Of a stretch of 33,680 nt of DNA, positions 8,022 to 14,215 are shown in pieces. The notes under the pieces are model-generated. The model had not been told where the DNA came from and did not search any database. It saw only the letters and a program-made list of their open reading frames with translations. The stretch comes from Nodularia sp. (in: cyanobacteria). Its GTDB lineage: Bacteria; Cyanobacteriota; Cyanobacteriia; Cyanobacteriales; Nostocaceae. Every line of letters begins with the position of its first letter. Position 1 is the first letter of the stretch. Location: positions 1-33,680 of the forward strand of contig REBL01000119.1 in NCBI GenBank assembly GCA_007692755.1, in the 5' to 3' direction. A program made the translations under genes and the position numbers.

Positions 8022-8735
8022 ATGCTCAGAAAAATTGACACTAACCTTTGGGTTGCCGAACAACCCCTCAAATATTTTGGCTTGGAAGTCGGGACAAGAA
8101 TGACTGTGATTCGTCTGACCAATGGTGAATTAATGGTTATCTCGCCCATTAGCATGGATGACGCAACCATTCATCAATTAAATCAATTAGGAGAAGTGAC
8201 TTATATTATCGCTCCTAATTTGTATCATCATCTATTTGTTGCTGACTTCAAGCTGTGCTATCCCCATGCAGAACTATGGGCAGTATCTGGTCTGGAAGGC
8301 AAGCGACCAGATTTGCAGATGGATCAAATTATTACAGAGGGCAAGAATTTTCTCATTGATGGAGTTGAGTATGTCTTGGTGCAAGGATTCAACACATTGG
8401 ATATTAACGGATACTCACCGCTCAATGAATGCGTCTTTTTTCATGCTAAAAGCCGGACTTTAATTGTCACGGATATAGTTTTTCATATTAATAACCAATT
8501 TGCTTCACCCAGCATAAAGTTACTAGCCAGACTGCTAGGTGCTTACAACCAACTTCGTCCGACATTATTGGAAAAATTTGCTACCCAAGATAAAGCCAAA
8601 GTTAAATTTTCCATTCAACAGATTCTTAAATGGGACTTTGAACGAGTCATCATGGCGCATGGAAGTATTATTGAACAAAATGGTAAATCTCAGTTTAAAG
8701 CTGGTTATGAGTGGTTTTTAGAACTATCTTTGTAA
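8022..8735 (+). CDS. DUF4336 domain-containing protein
   Basis: A 237-residue soluble protein of the DUF4336 family, which is related to metallo-beta-lactamase-fold hydrolases. The family opening is clear (IDTNLWVAEQPLKYFGLEVGTRMTVIRL). The IIAPNLYHHLFVADF segment supplies a His pair, and TLIVTDIVFHIN plus VIMAHGSIIEQNG supply later Asp and His positions that could form a metal site. The classical HxHxDH motif of the superfamily is absent, so catalysis is uncertain. It stands divergent from the AraC regulator and ends 13 bp before the end of the convergent protease gene. AraC control is inferred from layout only. Confidence 0.8.
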   Translation: MLRKIDTNLWVAEQPLKYFGLEVGTRMTVIRLTNGELMVISPISMDDATIHQLNQLGEVTYIIAPNLYHHLFVADFKLCYPHAELWAVSGLEGKRPDLQMDQIITEGKNFLIDGVEYVLVQGFNTLDINGYSPLNECVFFHAKSRTLIVTDIVFHINNQFASPSIKLLARLLGAYNQLRPTLLEKFATQDKAKVKFSIQQILKWDFERVIMAHGSIIEQNGKSQFKAGYEWFLELSL

Positions 8736-8748
8736 TGACAAAGCAGTC

Positions 8749-9597
8749 TCATCTCAAATTTGTATCCGTTTGAGATTTGGTATTTGCTCGCCACCACATC
8801 CATAAAGCCAATATACCCATAAACACTATCCCCATAACTCCTTGTAGAGGATTCTGATTTACACCAGTTATCCAATCAGGAACTTGACCCGAATATTCAA
8901 TTAATCCCCCAACATTAATAATGTAGTAGCCCCAAACTAAACCACCATGCAAACCAATTGGTAAACCCAAGCGTCCCCTCCGCCAGCGCTTTGCCCATAC
9001 CTGCGTTAACCCCAGCAAGACTAAAGCTGGAAATTGTGGCAATGTCTCAAGAATTGCCTCCAAAGGCTTAATAAAGTGCAAGACCGCAAAGGCCACAGCA
9101 TTTATCCAAAGTGCCACAGCGAGACTATAATCCCGTTCCAACTCATCCAGCAACCAACCTCGAAATAACAATTCTTCGGCAAAGCCGACACCCAACGAGA
9201 CTATTAAACCCTCGACAATTATTTTGAGCAAGAAAACCTGCGGTTGTTGCCACACCAGCCAACCGAACAAACTTTGTAGCCCAAACACTAAAATAATGCT
9301 AATTATCCCAGTAGCTAAACCACTCAGCAAATCCACAGCGTTTATCTGTGTTATTTCCAAACCATATTGCTTGAGTATCTGGGGTTGCTGATAGACATTT
9401 TTCCCCCATAGCTGCAAGAGAAAAATAAATTCTACATATAACACCACCATTGTCAAGATACTTACTAAGTTAGAATCACTGACTAATAAGTAAATTGGTA
9501 AAGCAACGGGTAACCATAGCAGCAATAAAGCTGCAACAAAATAACCCAGCCTGATGGGGACAGGGCGTTGGGCTAAACGAAGGAGGTTTATTTTCAT
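8749..9597 (-). CDS. CPBP-family intramembrane glutamic endopeptidase
   Basis: A 282-residue polytopic membrane protein with about seven hydrophobic segments. The CPBP/ABI catalytic motifs are present: EELLFRGWLL near residue 141, a conserved His in FAVLHF near residue 171, and LHGGLVWG near residue 217. Relatives include the Rce1-type CAAX proteases; in bacteria most members lack a known substrate. It lies downstream of clpS on the same strand with an 87-bp gap, so co-transcription is possible. The start is the ATG at 9597, directly preceding the polar MKINLLRLAQ stretch. Confidence 0.88.
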   Translation of the reverse strand: MKINLLRLAQRPVPIRLGYFVAALLLLWLPVALPIYLLVSDSNLVSILTMVVLYVEFIFLLQLWGKNVYQQPQILKQYGLEITQINAVDLLSGLATGIISIILVFGLQSLFGWLVWQQPQVFLLKIIVEGLIVSLGVGFAEELLFRGWLLDELERDYSLAVALWINAVAFAVLHFIKPLEAILETLPQFPALVLLGLTQVWAKRWRRGRLGLPIGLHGGLVWGYYIINVGGLIEYSGQVPDWITGVNQNPLQGVMGIVFMGILALWMWWRANTKSQTDTNLR

Positions 9598-9684
9598 GGG
9601 AAATTGAGGAAGAGGACAAAATCAAAGTCACAAGTTAGAGGCAATATCTTTGTCCTGTCTTCCTTCGCTAGACAATATTTTTAT

Positions 9685-9966
9685 TTATTCTTCAGGTTCA
9701 ATTGTGCTGCTTAAACCATGACTTTTTAATGTTTCGCAATAAAACTCAGCGTGTTCTTGCTCACAAGTAATGACTAAAGCCAGACCATTAGTATGGGCTT
9801 CCATCATAATGCTCACAGCTTGGGGCTGGGTAAGACTCGACACTGTGGCTAATAGTGACTGCACCACATGCTCCATAGAATTGTAGTCGTCATTATGGAT
9901 CAAAACGCGATAGCGAGGCGCGAGCTTACGGGACGTGGAACGCTTCTCAATAGTTTCGACTGACAC
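9685..9966 (-). CDS. clpS: ATP-dependent Clp protease adaptor ClpS
   Basis: Adaptor that binds N-degron substrates and hands them to the Clp ATPase (ClpC in cyanobacteria). The core is complete: KLAPRYRVLIHNDDYNSMEHVVQSLL with the HNDDYN pocket residues, MEAHTNGLALV, and CEQEHAEFYCETLKSHGLSSTIEPEE at the C-terminus. I chose the GTG at 9966 (VSVETIEKRSTSRK, 93 aa), because this is where I expect cyanobacterial ClpS proteins to begin. A longer reading from ATG at 10011 adds 15 residues (MSICCSKSSNK) that lie in and next to the right end of the TnpB element and are probably not native. The element sits only about 40 bp upstream in the same orientation. Confidence 0.92.
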   Translation of the reverse strand: MSVETIEKRSTSRKLAPRYRVLIHNDDYNSMEHVVQSLLATVSSLTQPQAVSIMMEAHTNGLALVITCEQEHAEFYCETLKSHGLSSTIEPEE

Positions 9967-10012
9967 GGCTCTTTGCTCTTTATTCGATGATTTACTACAA
10001 CAGATTGACACT

Positions 10013-10033
10013 CCCCGAATTAGAAATTCGGGG
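10013..10033 (-). repeat. Right-end hairpin of the TnpB element
   Basis: Perfect 9-bp inverted repeat with loop AGA (plus strand). It includes the TnpB stop codon (TAA at 10022-10020), as is usual when the omega-RNA scaffold overlaps the end of tnpB. Confidence 0.85.
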
Positions 10034-11246
10034 ATTCTACATTCACAGACTCGCCATTAGACAGCAGGCTTGCGCCAACCGCCCAAGAGGGCAAATCTCC
10101 TGTAGCGTAAGTTCCGGTATGCCCTACCGTACTGAGTCCTAGCCTCAAAATATTGATTGCAGCATTGGTATCTCTGTCTTCTACATATCCGCAATGTGGG
10201 CAAACATGAGTCCTTGTAGACAAAGATTTCTTCACTTTCTGACCACAGTGAGAACAATTTTGGCTTGTATTCTGGGGTGGCACAGCAACCGTTACTTTCC
10301 CATACTTATGACCAAAATATTCTAACCACTGGCGCAAAGTATACCAACCAGCATCACTAATCGATTTAGCGAGATGTCGATTTCTGACTAGCCCTTTAAC
10401 ATTTAAATCTTCATAGGCCACCAAATCATTAGATTGGATAACGGAGTATGCTAATCTCTTGCAATACTCTTTTCGTTGCCTACTTACCCTTAAATGTTTA
10501 CGGGCATATCTATTTCGAGCTTTGTGGTAATTGTTCGATTGCCGTTGCTTGGCTTTTTTCTTAGCTGCACTAAACTTTTGGGATTTCTTACGGTTAGCAC
10601 GGTTTAACTGTTTTTCTGACTTGCGGTAGAACTGGGGTGAAGGTTCTACATTGCCTTTGTTATCAGCAATAAAGTATTTCAATCCCAAATCAATGCCAAC
10701 TATTTGGTTCGTAGGTTGTTTCTCCACTCTCACATCCACATCAACCGCAAATTGAGCATAGTATCCATCAGCACGACGCACCAAACGGACACGCTTAATT
10801 TGCTTGATATTGTAGTAATTAAGGTCATAGGTTCCCTTTAATTTTAGGGTTCCAATACCTTTTTTGTCAGAGAGGGTGATGACTTTGCGAGTATCAGAAA
10901 GCTTCCATCCAGTTGATTTATATTCAACTGAACGACAATTTTTCTTAAACTTCGGGAAACCCTTTTTACCCTGAACCTTTTTCTTGCAGTTATCGTAAAA
11001 CCGAGCTATTGCACTCCAGGAACGTTCCGCAGCAGACTGTCTAGCCATTGAGTTCAGTTCATCAGCAAAGGAAAATTCAGCGGCAAGTACCGCACAATAT
11101 TTATTGAGGTCATACCTACCAATGTTTTTGTTATCCATCCAGTAGCGCAAACACTTATTTTGGATGAACTGGGAAGTACGAATCGCCTCATCAATAGCGC
11201 GATACTGCTTGTCTTTACCCTTGACCTTGAACTCGTAAACAATCAT
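10020..11246 (-). CDS. tnpB: TnpB-type RNA-guided endonuclease (IS1341-like OrfB)
   Basis: A 408-residue protein of the TnpB family, the transposon-encoded ancestors of Cas12 that cut DNA guided by an omega-RNA derived from the element right end. The RuvC catalytic residues are intact: D186 (GIDLGLK), E279 (YEDLNVKGL) and D359 (DRDTNAAIN). The zinc ribbon is intact with C331, C334, C349 and C352 (CSHCG...CPHCG). The N-terminal helix-turn-helix region and the central basic linker rich in Lys/Arg (residues 215-265) are also present. I start at ATG 11246 (MIVYEFKVKGK); an in-frame start at 11267 adds seven residues. Length and motifs indicate a functional protein. It is codirectional with clpS downstream. 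Confidence 0.93.
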   Translation of the reverse strand: MIVYEFKVKGKDKQYRAIDEAIRTSQFIQNKCLRYWMDNKNIGRYDLNKYCAVLAAEFSFADELNSMARQSAAERSWSAIARFYDNCKKKVQGKKGFPKFKKNCRSVEYKSTGWKLSDTRKVITLSDKKGIGTLKLKGTYDLNYYNIKQIKRVRLVRRADGYYAQFAVDVDVRVEKQPTNQIVGIDLGLKYFIADNKGNVEPSPQFYRKSEKQLNRANRKKSQKFSAAKKKAKQRQSNNYHKARNRYARKHLRVSRQRKEYCKRLAYSVIQSNDLVAYEDLNVKGLVRNRHLAKSISDAGWYTLRQWLEYFGHKYGKVTVAVPPQNTSQNCSHCGQKVKKSLSTRTHVCPHCGYVEDRDTNAAINILRLGLSTVGHTGTYATGDLPSWAVGASLLSNGESVNVESPNF

Positions 11247-11326
11247 GGTTCGACCAATTGACCACAAAGTTATGTTACCACAGTTAACATAAGACGGCTA
11301 AATTTATTTAGCGCATTCGCTTATAT

Positions 11327-11347
11327 CCCCCGAATTTCATTCGGGGG
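11327..11347 (-). repeat. Left-end hairpin of the TnpB element
   Basis: 9-bp inverted repeat CCCCCGAAT/ATTCGGGGG, loop TTC (plus strand), matching the right-end hairpin core. It marks the 5' side of the element relative to tnpB. Confidence 0.85.
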
Positions 11348-11543
11348 TTTTACGCATCACGGCTCATAAAAACCTGACCGCAGGGAAATGCTTTTGGGCT
11401 GAGGGAAAAGTCCCAATACCTGACAGGCTTAAGAGTGATAATCTAATTTTAAAGTATTTTTGTGGAAGAATAGCGCATCTTCGCTTCTAAAATAAAAGAA
11501 GTTGCAAAGATTCTTTGCTGGCCACTGTCCCAACTGCGTAAAC

Positions 11544-11939
11544 ATGAGTCTAAACTTTCAACCAGGACAAATTGTGTCTTTGGACTATAGTGACAGTAAT
11601 CTGTTGACAGAAGTTATCCAAGTAGTGGTTTCTCGTCAGTTGTGCTGGGTGCGTCCCTTGCTGCTAGTCAGCTTTAGCGAAGAATCTCCACTCGTTACTG
11701 ATATGCGAGATGCGTCCGATTTGCTTTGGCCTGGACAATTATTTCGACCAGCTTTAGATACAGAAGTAATTAGCCTCTTGAGCCAAGTTTTGGCAAAAGA
11801 ACCAAAAACTGAGCCTGACTCAGCTGCTAAACTGCAATTTAACCAATTTATCCATCAAATTTGGCAAGCGTATCAACAGGGAGTGGGGGGAGAAGCAGGG
11901 GTGCAGGGTGCAGGGGAGAAAAATCTTCCTAGTATCTAG
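11544..11939 (+). CDS. Conserved hypothetical protein (cyanobacterial)
   Basis: A 131-residue soluble protein I do not recognise by name. I chose ATG at 11544 (MSLNFQPGQIVSLDYSDSNL); the upstream extension begins at TTG 11502. The body (residues 1-110) is well-formed, with QVVVSRQLCWVRPLLLV, MRDASDLLWPGQLFRPALD and an acidic helical C-terminal half ending NQFIHQIWQAYQQ. There is no membrane segment or catalytic motif. The last 20 residues (GVGGEAGVQGAGEKN...) are encoded by a G-rich tandem repeat that looks intergenic, so the native stop was probably earlier. It is divergent from the TnpB element and convergent with the aminotransferase gene. Confidence 0.75.
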   Translation: MSLNFQPGQIVSLDYSDSNLLTEVIQVVVSRQLCWVRPLLLVSFSEESPLVTDMRDASDLLWPGQLFRPALDTEVISLLSQVLAKEPKTEPDSAAKLQFNQFIHQIWQAYQQGVGGEAGVQGAGEKNLPSI

Positions 11940-11972
11940 TATTTATTCAGTCCCCAATACCCAGTCCCAAAT
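11880..11972. repeat. G-rich tandem repeat and CAGTCCCC-type units
   Basis: GGGTGCAGGGTGCAGGGG-type units at 11897-11916 and CAGTCCCCAATACCCAGTCCC at 11949-11969. Both are common spacer repeat types of filamentous cyanobacteria. The first supplies the C-terminus of the 11544 ORF; the second abuts the stop of the aminotransferase gene. Confidence 0.6.
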
Positions 11973-13144
11973 TAAGCGTAGCGAATACCAGCATCTCTGA
12001 GGCGTTGAATGGCTTCGTGCATTCGCGCTTCGGGAATTGTCAGGGCTATTCGGAAAAAGCCTTCGCCGGCTGCACCATAACCATTACCTGGAGGAACCAT
12101 GATGCCACATTTGTCAAGTAAAAGGGAGACAAATTCTGTTGAGGAATATTTTGGAGGCACAGGGACCCAGACGTAAAGTGTCGCTTTCGGTGGTTCAATT
12201 GGCCAGCCCAGAGATTGTAATCCTTGCACGATAATGTCACGCCGCTTTTGGTAACTTGACATTAATGCTTGAAGTTCTGCTTCACTGGTAGAATAAGCTG
12301 CGATCGCGGCTTTTTGAATTGCTTTAAATACTCCAGAATCAACGTTGGTTTTCACCTGTCTCAAAGCTTGAATGCCAATGGCGTTACCAACTACAAAGCC
12401 AATGCGCCAGCCTGTCATATTATAGGACTTAGACAAACTGTGAAACTCAATGGCGACATCTTTTGCACCCCGAACTTGCAGAACACTCGGCGGTTTGTAG
12501 CCATCGTATGCCATTTCTGAGTAAGCATGGTCATGACACAGCAAAATATTATACTGCTTGCAAAAATCTACCAATTCTGCAAAAAATTCTAAACTGGCTA
12601 AGGCTCCCGTGGGATTATTAGGATAATTAATCCACAATAATTTGGCCTTACGGGCAATTTCTTCAGGAATCGTATTTAAGTCAGGTAAAAAATTATTTTC
12701 TGCCTTCAAAGGCATGGTATATGGTTCACCACCAGCGAAAATCGTGGCAGTCTGATACACAGGATAACCAGGATCTGGGATGAGAGTATAGTCTCCCGCT
12801 TCGACAAAAGCTAAGAAGGTGTTGTGTATTGCTTCTTTGGAACCAATGGAAGAGATCACTTCTGTGTCTAGATTTAACCCTGTCACCCCAAATCGGCGTT
12901 CCATCCAATCAACTGCCGCCTCCCGAAATTCCTTTGTTCCTTGATAAGGTGGGTAGTTGTGGGTGGAAGTGTCATCAACGGCTTCATGCATGGCCTGAAG
13001 AATATGAGCCGGAGTCTGTTTATCTGGATCGCCCAGTGCCAGATTAATAATATCAACTCCCTCCGCCACAAGTTTTTCCCGCTTGCGGTTAATTTCAGCA
13101 AACAAATAGGGAGGAATTTTTTCTAAACGTTTAGCGGGCTGCAT
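11972..13144 (-). CDS. PLP aminotransferase, LL-diaminopimelate aminotransferase (DapL)-like
   Basis: A 390-residue fold-type I aminotransferase. It opens with RLEKIPPYLFAEINRKREKL, typical of DapL proteins that convert tetrahydrodipicolinate and glutamate to LL-diaminopimelate for lysine and peptidoglycan synthesis. PLP contacts are visible: NYPNNPTG around N176/N177, D205 (CHDHAY), the Schiff-base lysine K239 in SLSKSYNMTGWRIG, and the C-terminal GEGFFRIALT arginine that binds the substrate carboxylate. Cyanobacteria also carry a longer (about 410 aa) DapL type, so this paralogue may act on another amino acid, for example as an aspartate aminotransferase. The ATG at 13144 gives the family-typical N-terminus. 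It is monocistronic. Confidence 0.85.
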   Translation of the reverse strand: MQPAKRLEKIPPYLFAEINRKREKLVAEGVDIINLALGDPDKQTPAHILQAMHEAVDDTSTHNYPPYQGTKEFREAAVDWMERRFGVTGLNLDTEVISSIGSKEAIHNTFLAFVEAGDYTLIPDPGYPVYQTATIFAGGEPYTMPLKAENNFLPDLNTIPEEIARKAKLLWINYPNNPTGALASLEFFAELVDFCKQYNILLCHDHAYSEMAYDGYKPPSVLQVRGAKDVAIEFHSLSKSYNMTGWRIGFVVGNAIGIQALRQVKTNVDSGVFKAIQKAAIAAYSTSEAELQALMSSYQKRRDIIVQGLQSLGWPIEPPKATLYVWVPVPPKYSSTEFVSLLLDKCGIMVPPGNGYGAAGEGFFRIALTIPEARMHEAIQRLRDAGIRYA

Positions 13145-13355
13145 GGCGGTTTACTACTAACGCAAATTGTGGATGCTCATTAGCACAGTTTACGCCACCC
13201 TGGGGAGATAAATCCTAAAGTTCACTCAAATGTACCAGCAATCATATCGTGGCTGCTATCAGCAATGCTATTAATCTATATTTAAGGCTTAATTTTGCTA
13301 TTTATAGTCAAAAATGGTTTTTAAAGACAATTCAATCTCAGCGACCAAATCCTGA

Positions 13356-13556
13356 TTAATATCCCCAACTAGGTACTAGCTTAATTCGACCAGCATCCAT
13401 TTCTGCCATTAATAACTCTAAAGCTTCATAATCAACATCAGAAATGTGACCCAATTGAGTTAATTCTGAATTGATTTCATTTTCGATTTCGGGGGTCAAT
13501 TTTTTAATATCAAGTGCTTTTTCTACCAATTGACGAATAACGTACTTAGTTCTCAT
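13356..13556 (-). CDS. Small conserved-looking protein, 66 aa
   Basis: A short acidic helical protein starting at ATG 13556 (MRTKYVIRQLVEKALD); an upstream in-frame start at 13574 adds six hydrophobic residues and is less likely. The sequence alternates charged and hydrophobic residues (LTPEIENEINSELTQLGHIS) and ends MAEMDAGRIKLVPSWGY. Its regular amphipathic pattern supports a real protein. I do not recognise a named family; no toxin or antitoxin partner is visible next to it. Confidence 0.6.
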   Translation of the reverse strand: MRTKYVIRQLVEKALDIKKLTPEIENEINSELTQLGHISDVDYEALELLMAEMDAGRIKLVPSWGY

Positions 13557-14215
13557 AATTAATAAACCAATCATATTTGATAATAATTATCCAAGATAAA
13601 CCCTGGTATAAAATGTGATCTAAATTCCTGGAATTCCGTGATCTTTATCACTAAAGAATGGGATCAATAATTTGTTGTTCAACATGGTGTGTCAGCCTAG
13701 TCAGCATGAAAATAAAGTCTTTGAATCTACATCTGAGACTTGGCTAATTTAGCCGATTTTATGCACTTAGTAACTTTTGTAAACAAAGTTACATTGATTT
13801 TCTTTGCTCTCTGGCTGTCTATGTAGATTGTTTTGGAACTGGGTTAGAAAAAAAGTATATATGAATACATTTTACCCTGTATTTATGACAATCTTTAAAC
13901 AGACCCATGAAAGTAATAAAGATTCAGCAAAGATGCCGGAAAGCTGGTGTCGATATCAGAAAAAACAGTTTATGTTCACAGAAATCTCGGCTTGAAGATT
14001 CAATAACTCTAATTAGATTGAGATGTCAATATGCAAATAGGACAGAAGTGTTGAAAAATTAAAGTGAACCTTTAGCACATAATGTGCATTAACAGTCGAA
14101 AAGTGAATTTGTGTAAAAGAGTTATAAGTTGCAGCGATAAACTCTACTGAAAGACCTAAATCAATGCTAAGTTAGATTTGATAAGCTGTAATTAAGGTAG
14201 CTAGAAGATAGCATA
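13557..14215. other. Intergenic spacer, 659 bp, with two small inverted repeats
   Basis: AT-rich region upstream of the second radical SAM gene. It has a perfect 8-bp inverted repeat GTAACTTT/AAAGTTAC with a 7-nt loop (13770-13792) and, just before it, GGCTA/TAGCC around ATT (13742-13754). A 63-codon ORF at 13804-13995 has no protein-like character. No promoter motif is convincing. Confidence 0.5.

Larger units (their letters stand above)
10005..11365 (-). mobile_element. IS200/IS605-superfamily element carrying tnpB (no tnpA)
   Basis: About 1.36 kb, oriented on the minus strand. Left-end hairpin at 11327-11347 (stem CCCCCGAAT/ATTCGGGGG, 3-nt loop) and right-end hairpin at 10013-10033 (stem CCCCGAATT/AATTCGGGG, 3-nt loop) share the same core. 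Outside the right hairpin the minus strand reads TGTCAA; TCAA is the right-end cleavage tetranucleotide known from IS608-type elements. Eighteen nt outside the left hairpin lies TTTAT (11366-11370), a plausible target/TAM sequence. Exact ends are inferred from these rules, and no target duplication is expected for this family. No TnpA Y1 transposase is present, so mobility would need one in trans. Confidence 0.75.

Noticed and set aside
13804..13995. 63-codon ORF upstream of the second radical SAM gene
   Set aside because: No ribosome site, odd composition, and no pattern of a folded protein.
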